Assembly: GCF_003572205.1 (NCBI RefSeq)
Contig: NZ_QXNY01000002.1
Coordinates: 186,001 to 250,000 of the forward strand
From: Algihabitans albus
GTDB lineage: Bacteria > Pseudomonadota > Alphaproteobacteria > Kiloniellales > DSM-21159
Direction: 5' to 3'
Length of the DNA stretch: 64,000 bases
The notes under the pieces were generated by a model. That model saw only the letters and a program-made list of their open reading frames with translations. It searched no databases and was not told the origin of the DNA. Of the stretch, positions 56,033-64,000 are shown in pieces. Numbering within the stretch: position 1 is the first letter of the stretch; each line of letters opens with the position of its first letter. The translations under genes and the position numbers were made by a program.

Positions 56033-57228
56033 TCGTCCCGCGCCTGCAGATTGATCTGGCAAAGATCCATCATAATGCGCGCGTGCTGGTGAGTCGGCTT
56101 GAGTGTCGCGGGATTACCGTTTCGGGAGTGACCAAGGCTTTTTCGGGCCAGCCGGACATTGCCGGAGAATTGCTGGCTGCAGGGGTGAGCGGACTGGCGG
56201 ACTCCCGCGTTGAAAACATCCGGACCATGCGGCACGACGCGGTAGGCGCGCATATGACGCTCATCCGTTCGCCGATGATCAGTCAGGCGGCCTTGGTGGT
56301 CAGGAACGTCGATACAAGCCTCAACACCGAACTCGATGTCATCTCGGAACTCTCCAAAGCGGCGCAGGTACTGGGGCGTACGCATGGAGTCCTGCTGATG
56401 GTCGAGCTTGGCGACCTGCGCGAAGGCATCATGCCCGCCGATTTGGAGCGTGTTGTGCGCCGGACACTGCGGTTTCCCAACATTTCCCTCAAAGGCATCG
56501 GCACCAATCTGGCATGTCGCTGCGGCGTTGCGCCGGACGCGGAAAACATGGGTGAGTTGTCGACCCTTGCGGATGCGATCGACGCAACCTTCGGTCCCAT
56601 CGTCTCAGTTGTCTCGGGAGGCAATTCGAGCAATCTCAACTGGATTTTCAGCGGTGCAGACACAGGCCGGATCAACAATCTTCGTCTCGGAGAGTCTATA
56701 TTGCTCGGTCGCGAGCCGCTGCGTCGCACACTGGTAGAGGGGCTCTACACAGATGCCATCACACTCGTTGCTGAAGTGATTGAGTCGAAGCTCAAGCCAA
56801 CCAAGCCATGGGGCGAGATTGCGGAAAACGCCTTTGGCGCGGCGGTACCGTCAGCTGACAGCGGCAATGTTTTGCAAGCCATCCTGGCGCTTGGGGTGAT
56901 GGACACCGATCCAGAAGGCCTTACACCGCCTGCAGGGATCAGGATCCTTGGATCGAGTAGCGATCACCTGATCATCGATTGCGGCCGCGAACGCTTGCCC
57001 GTCGGTGCCGAGATCACTTTCCAGCTCAATTACAGCGCTTTGATGCGCGCCATGGCCTCGCCCTTTGTCAGCAAGCAGATTGAACAGCGGACAAAATCGG
57101 CGGCTCAACGTAACCGTCCGGTGAGTGTGTTTGGCGCTACGCCCTTGGCCGCCGCAAACTGCAGTCAATCCTCCATTTCTCGATATTCTCCCGGGCATGC
57201 CGGTAGCTGCGGAACAGACAGGCTGTAG
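56029..57228 (+). CDS. alanine-racemase-like PLP amino-acid racemase
   Basis: 399 residues from TTG 56029, overlapping the DUF1611 stop (TTGA). The PLP-lysine segment GITVSGVTKAFSG has Lys36 in the expected place for the ornithine-racemase/YhfX-like group. SVVSGGNSSNLNWIF and LRLGESILLGREP are typical barrel phosphate-binding motifs. Members racemise ornithine or other amino acids. After residue 345 about 50 residues of non-family tail follow, possibly from a lost stop codon. Confidence 0.85.
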   Translation: MIVPRLQIDLAKIHHNARVLVSRLECRGITVSGVTKAFSGQPDIAGELLAAGVSGLADSRVENIRTMRHDAVGAHMTLIRSPMISQAALVVRNVDTSLNTELDVISELSKAAQVLGRTHGVLLMVELGDLREGIMPADLERVVRRTLRFPNISLKGIGTNLACRCGVAPDAENMGELSTLADAIDATFGPIVSVVSGGNSSNLNWIFSGADTGRINNLRLGESILLGREPLRRTLVEGLYTDAITLVAEVIESKLKPTKPWGEIAENAFGAAVPSADSGNVLQAILALGVMDTDPEGLTPPAGIRILGSSSDHLIIDCGRERLPVGAEITFQLNYSALMRAMASPFVSKQIEQRTKSAAQRNRPVSVFGATPLAAANCSQSSISRYSPGHAGSCGTDRL

Positions 57229-57261
57229 CGCGGAGGTTCGTCTAAAGACTTGCGAAAGAGC

Positions 57262-57318
57262 AGTGGCGGGCCACGTGTGATGAAAATGCGAACTATTCCT
57301 TCGCCATAGCTCTACGGT
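57262..57318. repeat. dispersed ~57-bp repeat, copy B
   Basis: AGTGGCGGGCCACGTG... aligned without gaps to copies A and C; the TGAAAATGCGAACTA block is best conserved. It lies in the gap between the racemase and the XRE gene. Confidence 0.6.
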
Positions 57319-57510
57319 AGCGGCGCCTCGGTGTTCGATGAAGCGCCTTATTAGTCGCTATGCAACGCTAAAGCACGACGTCGCAGTAGCCGGATAGGGG
57401 CGAAAAGCTTAGTTCTCGGTGGTCAAACCAATTATCGGAGATTGGTGTTTGGTGAGCGGTAGAGTTGATTAGCCGCTCTGTCTTCGAGTCGAAGGCATGA
57501 CGGACTACTC

Positions 57511-58302
57511 TCAGTCCTCGAAGTAAACGATCATCTTGAGGTGGCGGTGCTCGTCCACCGTTAGCATCTGGTGGTTAAAGCTGAGGTGTCTGCCCTCGTG
57601 GTCGAGCACGACGCCGACGCCCCAGCGATAGCTCTCCATGCTCGGCTGTTCGATCCAGCGTCGAAAATCTGGCGAGACCTTCTTCAGCTCGTCTACCAGT
57701 AACAGCATGGCCGGATCGTCCGGCGCGGCGGCCAGGTTGTGGCGGAACTGCGCCAGCAGCCGGGGCGCATCCTCGCGCCAAGCCGGCAACCGGCGCCGCA
57801 ACTCTGGATCGGCGAATACCATGCGGATGACGTTGCGGTCCTGCTGCGACCGACCAGAAAAGTTGAACAGGCGATCGGCCGCCGTATTCCAGGCGATGAC
57901 ATCCCACCGAAGATTTGAGACATAAGCCGGCCGCGCCGTCAGATCGTCCAGCAATTGCTGGATCAGCGGGTCGACCGATGGCCATTGGCGCGCTTCTGGG
58001 GGAGGCGGACGCCGATGGGTCAGCAGGAAGAGATGGTTGCACTCGGCGTCGTCGAGTTTCAGGGCTTTGGCGACATTCAGGAGAAAGCTCTCCGAGACTT
58101 GGATGTCGCGACCCTGCTCGAACCATGTGTACCAGGTGAGCCCGACGCCCGCGAGCGCGGCGACCTCTTCGCGCCTGAGCCCAGGCGTGCGTCGGCCGCC
58201 GGTGGTCGGCAGCCCGACATCGGCAGGTGTGAGTTTCTTTCTATGGCGCGTGACAAAGTCGGACAGATCGCTTCGTTTGCGCGCGAGGGTTCGGCCAGAC
58301 AA
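57511..58302 (-). CDS. XRE-family regulator with MmyB-like ligand domain
   Basis: 263 residues from TTG 58302. The helix-turn-helix reads TPGLRREEVAALAGVGLTWY and WFEQGRDIQVSESFLLNVAKAL. The C-terminal MmyB-like domain has RWDVIAWNTAADRLF and ends with FNHQMLTVDEHRHLKMIVY. Such regulators bind fatty-acid-like ligands in known cases. It is divergent from a DHA2-type multidrug pump, so it probably controls that pump. Confidence 0.9.
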   Translation of the reverse strand: MSGRTLARKRSDLSDFVTRHRKKLTPADVGLPTTGGRRTPGLRREEVAALAGVGLTWYTWFEQGRDIQVSESFLLNVAKALKLDDAECNHLFLLTHRRPPPPEARQWPSVDPLIQQLLDDLTARPAYVSNLRWDVIAWNTAADRLFNFSGRSQQDRNVIRMVFADPELRRRLPAWREDAPRLLAQFRHNLAAAPDDPAMLLLVDELKKVSPDFRRWIEQPSMESYRWGVGVVLDHEGRHLSFNHQMLTVDEHRHLKMIVYFED

Positions 58303-58319
58303 TCCTGTCGCTCTTAGTG

Positions 58320-58338
58320 ATAGGATAATTTGCCCTAT
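58320..58338. promoter_or_regulatory. candidate operator between XRE and MFS genes
   Basis: ATAGG, nine bases, CCTAT is an inverted repeat in the middle of the 86-base divergent gap, suited to control both promoters. Confidence 0.35.
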
Positions 58339-58388
58339 AGTAACAGTAACATTCTGCCTGGATTGTTCGCCTCACACAAGGAGGCGAT

Positions 58389-59948
58389 ATGACATTTCAT
58401 CGTGATACAGACGCTACGACGGTCCAAGCCAAGGGACCATTGTCCGCAAAGGCTGGCGTGCGCGAATGGTTAGGACTGGCGCTGCTTGCGTTGCCGACCG
58501 TGCTGCTCGGGCTCGATCTCACGTTCTTGCCTCTCACTTTGCCTGCGCTGGCGATTGATATGGGTCCGACCAGCACACAGGCGCTCTGGATCATGGACGC
58601 CTCGGGCTTCATGCTTGGTGGCTTTCTCATCACGATGGGCACGCTCGGAGACCGGATTGGGCGGCGCAGGCTTTTGATGATCGGTTCGGCCGCCTTTGCT
58701 GCCGCTTCGGTAATCGTGGCCTTCTCCACCAGCGCACCGATGCTGATCGCGGCGCGCGCAGCGCTAGGCTTGGCCGCCGCAACGCTGATGCCCTCGACCC
58801 TGGCGCTCATCAGCAACCTGTTCGCCGACCCGCGCCAGCGCGCGCTTGCCTTCGGCATATGGGCCACGATTTTTGGGATTGGCTATGCGCTGGGACCCGT
58901 CGTCGGAGGCTATCTGTTGGAGGAATACTGGTGGGGCGCTGCCTTCCTCGTTGCCGCGCCCATCGTCGTTCTGTTGCTTCTGCTCGCCCCCGTCCTGCTT
59001 TCCGAGTATCGCGCACCGAACAGCGGGCGGCTTGATCTTCTCAGCGTGCTGCTTTCGCTCGCCGCTATGCTGCCGGCGATCCACGGTATCAAGCAGATCG
59101 CCAAATACGGTCTTACCTCCGATGCGATCGGCGCAATTGCGATTGGAACGGTATTCGGCTTTCTGTTCGTCCGGCGGCAACGCCGGCTTGCCGATCCGTT
59201 GCTCGATATGAGGATTTTCTCTAACCGTGCTTTTTCCGTGGCGCTGATCGTGCTGCTGTTCGGGCTGGCGACGGTTGGCGGGACCATGTTGCTTGTCGCC
59301 CAATACCTGCAACTGGTGGCCGGACATTCCGCTTTCACTGCTGGCCTATGGATGGGCGTCGCAGCGCTTGGCATGATCGCCGGCGGCGTGGGCGCACCGC
59401 TTGCTGCAAGGCGTGTCCGTCCCGGCTTCGTCGTCGCCGGATCGCTCGTTCTGTCGGCGGTGGGATATCTGATGCTCACCGAGGTTGGCGCTGGGGCTCT
59501 CGGCGTTCCGATGGTCGTCGCCGGTTTGGCGCTGGCCTATCTCGGCAACGGGGCCATTGCCGCGCTCGGGACGGATCTCGTCATTCGGTCAGCGCCGCCC
59601 GAGAAGGCGGGATCGGCCTCGGCCATGTCCGAGACCGTTCAGGATTGGGGGGTCTCGCTCGGCATCGCCGTTCTCGGCAGCCTTGCCACGGCCATCTATC
59701 GACGCACAATGCTTGACCGGATGCCCGAAAATCTCTCCGAGGAAGCTCACGAAGCGCTGGGTGACAGCCTCTGGGCGGCATCAGCTATAGCGCCAGAATT
59801 GCATGCGGGGCTGATCGGAGAAGCGCAGGCTGCGTTCATAGCAGGCTTCAACGGTGCAGCCATTTTTGGCGCGGCTGGCGTCACGCTGCTCGCCATCCTC
59901 GCGGCGGTGGCGCTGCGGCATGTCAGAACGCTCGGACAGTGCGACTAG
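58389..59948 (+). CDS. MFS transporter, DHA2 (14-TM) multidrug efflux family
   Basis: 519 residues, with AAGGAGG upstream. Fourteen hydrophobic helices are readable. The loop motif LGDRIGRRRLLMIG between TM2 and TM3 and FGIGYALGPVVGGYL in TM5 are DHA2 hallmarks, as in QacA/SmvA. It should expel cationic or hydrophobic toxic compounds using the proton gradient. Regulated probably by the divergent XRE protein. Confidence 0.92.
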   Translation: MTFHRDTDATTVQAKGPLSAKAGVREWLGLALLALPTVLLGLDLTFLPLTLPALAIDMGPTSTQALWIMDASGFMLGGFLITMGTLGDRIGRRRLLMIGSAAFAAASVIVAFSTSAPMLIAARAALGLAAATLMPSTLALISNLFADPRQRALAFGIWATIFGIGYALGPVVGGYLLEEYWWGAAFLVAAPIVVLLLLLAPVLLSEYRAPNSGRLDLLSVLLSLAAMLPAIHGIKQIAKYGLTSDAIGAIAIGTVFGFLFVRRQRRLADPLLDMRIFSNRAFSVALIVLLFGLATVGGTMLLVAQYLQLVAGHSAFTAGLWMGVAALGMIAGGVGAPLAARRVRPGFVVAGSLVLSAVGYLMLTEVGAGALGVPMVVAGLALAYLGNGAIAALGTDLVIRSAPPEKAGSASAMSETVQDWGVSLGIAVLGSLATAIYRRTMLDRMPENLSEEAHEALGDSLWAASAIAPELHAGLIGEAQAAFIAGFNGAAIFGAAGVTLLAILAAVALRHVRTLGQCD

Positions 59949-60104
59949 AGGTCATGATCCGGCATCTCTACACCGTATGACTCGCCTCACGCGTAGAAGC
60001 TTGCTTTTCGCTGACCGGCGTCGTCGCGCTGTAAGATCGGCCTGCGATCAATCCAAAGTTCTTCCCGGGCTTTCGGAAGCGTTTGCCTGCTGTTTTGTAG
60101 GCCG

Positions 60105-60240
60105 GCCGCTGTGCAACGAGTCGAGGTCGCCGAGCACGAAGTCCGGATCATGGGCTCGCGCGACGAGTTGATCCGGGTGCTGGCGTCCTCAAATGGCATA
60201 GAATCAGCGGCGAACGGGTTTCGCCCTTCTGGATGGTGTC
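60105..60240 (+). pseudogene. C-terminal remnant of a serine recombinase
   Basis: RVEVAEHEVRIMGSRDELIR followed by VLASSNGIESAANG matches the end of large serine (resolvase/invertase) recombinases seen in alphaproteobacterial mobile DNA. The catalytic N-terminal domain is absent. A 43-residue open frame (60405-60536) follows but has no support. The rest of 59949-60616 is empty. Confidence 0.6.
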
Positions 60241-60616
60241 GGCGCGTTTGGAGCGGTTCTGGCCGGGACGGCGGCAGGCATCTCGTAGGGCGTCATGTTT
60301 GGCCTCGCCGCCGCACTCGCATGTGGCACAACAATTCTAAGCGTCAGCGCCGCTTGCAGATCGCCGGAAAGCGGACGCGTGCCCACTGCCACTCCGCCCG
60401 CATCATGGCGAAGGCACGTTCGCTCACGCGCAAGGAACTGAAGAAAAGTTTTCCTTACGACATCCCAACCGAATGCAGGGGTATGACGATAGAGGAAGCG
60501 CAGGCTGAACGTGCGAGACGTTTCTGGCTGCTCTAGACGGACCACGGCGAACCGCCGACCAAAACACGATTGATCTCGGATTGAAGCAATCTACAAACCG
60601 GAAAGGAACCCACAAA

Positions 60617-61033
60617 TTGATTGCCTACATCACAGTTGGCGCTGACGATATCAAACGCGCGGAACGCTTTTACTCCGCATTCCTGCCGGACCTCGGCTAC
60701 CGGCTGGAGAAGTATCATGGTGACCTGAGCTACGCGCTGCCCGAAATACCGGGCCGGTCGCCGAGTCTGCCGGAGTTTTATGTCAAGTCTCCCTTTGATG
60801 GGCGCCCCGCCTCGGCCGGGAACGGAACAATGGTTGCATTCGAGGCGCGCAATCAACAGCAGGTTAGTGATCTTTACGCCGCGGCGCTTGCGGCGGGCGG
60901 TATTGATGAAGGCCAGCCCGGCTTCCGGGCGTCGTACGGGCCGGACTTTTTCGTTGGATACCTTCGCGATCCTCAAGGCAACAAGATCGCATTGTTCTCC
61001 AGCGATCCGAACGAACCCGGACGAGACGGATGA
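60617..61033 (+). CDS. VOC-family (glyoxalase-like) protein
   Basis: 138 residues from TTG 60617, giving LIAYITVGADDIKRAERFYS, the standard VOC start; an ATG at 60581 would extend it by 12. The fold is completed by GPDFFVGYLRDPQGNKIALFS. VOC proteins bind a divalent metal and act as lyases, dioxygenases or resistance proteins; the role is unknown. Followed by a large hairpin. Confidence 0.85.
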   Translation: MIAYITVGADDIKRAERFYSAFLPDLGYRLEKYHGDLSYALPEIPGRSPSLPEFYVKSPFDGRPASAGNGTMVAFEARNQQQVSDLYAAALAAGGIDEGQPGFRASYGPDFFVGYLRDPQGNKIALFSSDPNEPGRDG

Positions 61034-61042
61034 CAGGAGCTA

Positions 61043-61087
61043 GAGCGTTCACCAGCTTCACCGGAACGGCGAAGCTGGTGAACGCTC
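61043..61087. terminator. perfect 17-bp hairpin after the VOC gene
   Basis: GAGCGTTCACCAGCTTC (61043-61059) pairs exactly with 61071-61087 around an 11-nt loop that has its own CCG/CGG pair. Ten bases past the VOC stop. No T-tract, so terminator or REP-like element. The rest of 61088-61371 has no convincing gene. Confidence 0.65.
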
Positions 61088-61371
61088 GTATGGTGCTTGC
61101 CGCGAACGGCCGCCGCCGGAAACGACCAAGTTGCTGCCGGATGGCGCAGGTCCGGTTTCGCGATACTGACCAAGAACGCGAGTGAGGCCGAATTGAGTTT
61201 TTTGAGAAAAGGACAGCCGGACGATGATTCCTTGCGAGCTTTTCTCACGCGGCAAAGACGGAACAGACTACTGCTGCATCGAACAGGAGCCATCTGCCGA
61301 GGCGAAGGGTCTGATCAATGCGGTTGGTGTGCGGCGACGGGCACGAGCACAGAGAGCAGTGGAGGTGAGCG

Positions 61372-61628
61372 ATGTATAGGGGCTCCTGCCTTTGCGGCGC
61401 CGTGCGGATCGCGGTCGAAGGTACCATTCCTTTGAGAAGGTCCGGCGCGGCTTCTGCGGCACCTGCGGATCGACACTGTTCTGGGATCCGGTTCACTAAG
61501 ATTGGACCGCCGTCGCCATGAGCGTCTTTAATGGGCCGACGAACACCTCGTTGTCGATGCACATCTTCGTCTCGGAGAAGGGCGACTACTATGAAATCGG
61601 GGATGGGCTGCCGCAAAACGCTCGGTAG
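61372..61628 (+). pseudogene. broken GFA-family gene
   Basis: Starts MYRGSCLCGAVRIAVEG, the GFA N-terminus. The middle Cys cluster is deleted. In another frame RRGFCGTCGSTLFWDPVH follows, then an in-frame stop, then DWTAVAMSVFNGPTNT and a normal end (GDYYEIGDGLPQNAR). Deletion, frameshift and nonsense change show decay. Confidence 0.75.
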
Positions 61629-61792
61629 TGAAGGCGAAGGTTGACCAAAACTAACGCGTTTTGGGCAGCGCAAATCGCAGCTTTTTTCACCGACTCTGAA
61701 AGCCGACATTTGCACTTCTACAAGGAACGGCAGCAAAGTCCCACAAAGCGGTCATCGAACCGAGGCCGTAGACCGTCGCGCAATGTGCGGCG

Positions 61793-61852
61793 AATGGCGG
61801 GCCATGCGAGACGAAAACGCGAACTACTCCTTCGCTATAGCGCTACGATAAT
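61793..61852. repeat. dispersed ~57-bp repeat, copy C
   Basis: AATGGCGGGCCATGCGAGAC... is the best-preserved copy. The surrounding 61629-62204 shows no convincing gene. Confidence 0.6.
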
Positions 61853-62204
61853 GTGATGGGCTAGTGCGCGGCATTCTTCAATTCTGCGAAGTCGTGCGCG
61901 AACGCGTCACGCCGGCACATTGAGGCCGTGAGCCTTCGGAACGCCTTGGTGCTTACGGCGGCTTTGAGCCCAACTTGGCGGATGCAGCAACTGAACGGTA
62001 GGGCGGCATGACAGAATGCCGGCTTTGAAGAAGCGTGCTGCGAACGCAGCATGGCGTTTCGTTCACGTCCAAACCCGCACTCGGTGACGTTCCGATGGCC
62101 GGCGGCTGTCGCGACCGTCGTGACGCTCGAAAAGGCCATCACTCTGTACGGCGCGCACGATCCTCGGCTTGACTATATGTGCGTAGCGCACATAATGATG
62201 GCGG

Positions 62205-62786
62205 ATGTCGAGAAACCCCGTGACAAACTATGGAACCAAAGCACTCGATGCGGACACCTGGCCGGACTTCGCGCGTCTGGTCGAGGCGAACAACGGTTTC
62301 TGGGGCGGCTGCTGGTGCATGTGGTATCACGGGAAGGACGAAGGCTCGGACGACTCCCCGGCGGGAAAACGCGAGGCGAAGGAATGCCGCGTTCGGGAAG
62401 GGCGGGCGCATGCCTCGCTGGTCTTTCATGGGACGGACTGCGTCGGCTGGTGCCAGTTCGGATCGCCGGACGAGCTTCCGCGAATTCATAATCAGCGTGC
62501 CTATCTGGCGACCGATCCGATGCTCCCCGACTGGCGGATCACCTGCTTTTTTTCCGGCAAGGGCCATCGCGGCACCGGAGTGGCGTCCGCCGCGCTTGAG
62601 GGTGCGATCGGGCAGATCATGAAGCTGGGCGGCGGGCGCATCGAGGGATACCCGGAAGACATCGAGGGCCGAAAGGCTTCGCCGGCATTCCTGTTCAACG
62701 GAGCGCTCTCGACCTTCGAGCGTCTCGGCTTCGCGCGATCACGGAAGATCGGCAAGCATAAGTGGGTGGTGACCTTGACCGTGTAA
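62205..62786 (+). CDS. GNAT-family N-acetyltransferase
   Basis: 193 residues. DADTWPDFARLVEANNGFWGG and CWCMWYHG form an aromatic N-terminal part. The acetyl-CoA region reads ITCFFSGKGHRGTGVASAAL, and FNGALSTFERLGFARS the last part. This GNAT subgroup is frequent in actinobacteria and alphaproteobacteria; acceptor unknown. An ORF in another frame starts upstream but is a shadow. Confidence 0.85.
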   Translation: MSRNPVTNYGTKALDADTWPDFARLVEANNGFWGGCWCMWYHGKDEGSDDSPAGKREAKECRVREGRAHASLVFHGTDCVGWCQFGSPDELPRIHNQRAYLATDPMLPDWRITCFFSGKGHRGTGVASAALEGAIGQIMKLGGGRIEGYPEDIEGRKASPAFLFNGALSTFERLGFARSRKIGKHKWVVTLTV

Positions 62787-62916
62787 CGGTCCTCGGCCAA
62801 GTCTTTCGGTCAGAATTCCGGTCCGTGTCCCATCATCCCGGCCTCGCCGGACGAGGTATCGCCGCAAGGCGGGGCAGTCCGGCGCACTCTCACAAGTGGG
62901 CGAGGATCGAGGAGCG

Positions 62917-63480
62917 TCACCTTCGCGGCTTCGCCGCAAGCGGAAGATCATCGAATAGCCCGGGCGCGCTACCTAACTGCGCGCCTTCGATGGCGAGCAT
63001 CCTGAGCTTCGTCGCGACGCCACCAGCCGCCGAAAAGCCAGTGAGCCTGCCGCCCGCGCCGATGACACGATGGCACGGCACGACGATCGGCAACGGGTTG
63101 TGGCCGAGGGCCTCTCCAACGTTGCGGGCAAGCCGCTTGTCGCCGAGTTGCGACGCGATGGCGCCATAGGTCGATGTCTCGCCGGCCGGGATCGCGCGCG
63201 TTGCGGCATAGACCTGTGCCGCAAACGGATCGATCCCGCCGAAGTCGCAGACGATGGGGGTGAGATCCGTTCCTTCTCCCTCGAGCAGAGCGGTCATCGA
63301 TGCGATGGCGCGACGGATGACGCTCGACGGCTCGCCCTTCGTGGCTCCCGTTCGCGCGGCCAAACGGCGGCCGGTGTCAGCAGAGCTTTCTTCCGGCAGG
63401 TGCGTGGCGACGATCACGTCGCCGCACCAGGCAATGCCGCAGTCACCGAGCGGAGTCGGGAAGAGCGAGAAGTGCGCCAT
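62917..63480 (-). CDS. ogt: methylated-DNA--protein-cysteine methyltransferase
   Basis: 187 residues. The acceptor motif PIVVPCHRVIGAGG carries the suicide Cys, preceded by the helix-turn-helix YGAIASQLGDKRLARNVGEAL. The N-terminal domain is of the Ogt type without an Ada regulatory part. It repairs O6-alkylguanine directly, which could help cells handling alkylating C1 compounds, though this link is speculative. Four bases separate it from the DUF3237 gene upstream. Confidence 0.92.
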   Translation of the reverse strand: MAHFSLFPTPLGDCGIAWCGDVIVATHLPEESSADTGRRLAARTGATKGEPSSVIRRAIASMTALLEGEGTDLTPIVCDFGGIDPFAAQVYAATRAIPAGETSTYGAIASQLGDKRLARNVGEALGHNPLPIVVPCHRVIGAGGRLTGFSAAGGVATKLRMLAIEGAQLGSAPGLFDDLPLAAKPRR

Positions 63481-63483
63481 GGA

Positions 63484-64000
63484 TCACTTCACGGCAAAGA
63501 CGCGGTGGATCGGGCCGCCATCGCCCGTTCGGGACTTGGTCACAGCGATGATGTTGTTGAGCCATGCATAGCGGGGATCGCCGGTCTCGAATTGCGGCGC
63601 CGCACGAAAGTAGTAGCGCCAGGCTCCTGCTGGATCGTCCGGTTTTTCAAGATCGGTCGCATACTCGGCATCTTCCGGCGCCGACCAGAACCGCCCTTGC
63701 CAGTAGACATAGAGCATCGCTTTGTCGTGTGTCTCCAGGCAGAATCGCACATCAAGGACGCCCGTCCCATCTGGCCGGATGCGCACCCAGTCCGCTCCTG
63801 CGTCTGGCACAACACGCCCGCGCAGGTGGGGCCCTTCGAACGTGCCGCCCTTTACGAGAAAGATAAGGCGCTCCCCTTCGGGTGTCGGCCCCACATCCAG
63901 CGGCGGAAGGTGAAGTTGGACACGCGCCTCAAATAAGAACTCCAACTCGGGAGGGCTGTTCGCGTCCCAGCCGGCGGTGCTGAGTGTCAGGCCGCCGGCG
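63484..64000 (-). CDS. DUF3237 domain protein (start beyond window edge or TTG 63945)
   Basis: The frame is open from the right edge to the stop at 63484, at least 172 residues. LEFLFEARVQLHLPPLDVG, VKGGTFEGPHLRGRVVPDAG and DWVRIRPDGTGVLDVRFCL match the DUF3237 beta-barrel family. The in-frame residues upstream (AGGLTLSTAGWDANSPPE) look coding, so the real start may lie outside. Function unknown. Probably co-transcribed with ogt. Confidence 0.8.
   Translation of the reverse strand, partial: AGGLTLSTAGWDANSPPELEFLFEARVQLHLPPLDVGPTPEGERLIFLVKGGTFEGPHLRGRVVPDAGADWVRIRPDGTGVLDVRFCLETHDKAMLYVYWQGRFWSAPEDAEYATDLEKPDDPAGAWRYYFRAAPQFETGDPRYAWLNNIIAVTKSRTGDGGPIHRVFAVK

Noticed and set aside
60405-60536. 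43-residue open frame starting MAKARSLTRKELKK
   Set aside because: No ribosome site and no family match recognised; lies in decayed DNA.
61861-62142. 93-residue minus-strand frame
   Set aside because: Cys/His/Arg-rich, no ribosome site, no recognisable domain, next to a repeat.

Overview
The window is about 64 kb of GC-rich, densely packed bacterial chromosome with ATGA/GTGA/TTGA gene overlaps. Family content points to an alphaproteobacterium, probably in or near the Rhodospirillales. The clues are a general L-amino-acid (Aap-type) ABC transporter, an RpoH sigma factor, GcvA-type LysR regulators and a histone-H1-like Lys/Ala/Pro protein. This placement is an inference; there is no rRNA or tRNA gene to anchor it.

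Region 1 (1-9.9 kb) is mostly acyl-CoA metabolism. It holds the start of an enoyl-CoA hydratase gene, a hotdog thioesterase, a DsbA/FrnE-like oxidoreductase, and a five-gene plus-strand run (acyl-CoA synthetase, SDR, acyl-CoA dehydrogenase, APH-type phosphotransferase, DUF6285) closed by a strong hairpin. The histone-like protein, RibF, a flavin reductase and a lipoprotein follow. Region 2 (10-24 kb) is housekeeping: K+/H+ antiporter, hemerythrin protein, PEP synthase, RpoH, YeeE/YedE transporter, GNAT, a LysR gene with an altered 3' end, a NIPSNAP/ABM pair and glutamate dehydrogenase. Region 3 (23.6-29.6 kb) is one minus-strand operon: class V aminotransferase, GntR regulator and aapJQMP transporter. 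KatG follows behind tandem Fur-superfamily-type boxes.

Region 4 (32.5-50.6 kb) is accessory and catabolic. It contains a TetR/amine-oxidase divergon with two abutting operators, hydrolases, a LysR/azoreductase divergon, a sulfotransferase and GNATs. The standout is a divergent pair: a helix-turn-helix/MEDS regulator resembling DcmR and a glutathione S-transferase closely resembling dichloromethane dehalogenase DcmA. Next comes a class III (glutathione-dependent formaldehyde) dehydrogenase, then LysR, CoA-transferase, a second GST, a GFA-family protein and a nitrilase. Together these suggest a glutathione-dependent halomethane/C1 module: dehalogenation to S-(hydroxymethyl)glutathione or formaldehyde, then oxidation.

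Region 5 (50.7-64 kb) is plastic. It has a decayed FitAB/VapBC-like toxin-antitoxin pair, a serine-recombinase remnant, a broken GFA gene and dispersed repeats. Intact genes lie among them: transglutaminase, four small conserved proteins, a DUF1611/PLP-racemase pair, an XRE/MFS efflux divergon, VOC, GNAT, Ogt and a DUF3237 gene running off the right edge.

Functional calls come from reading motifs by eye. No database search was run.
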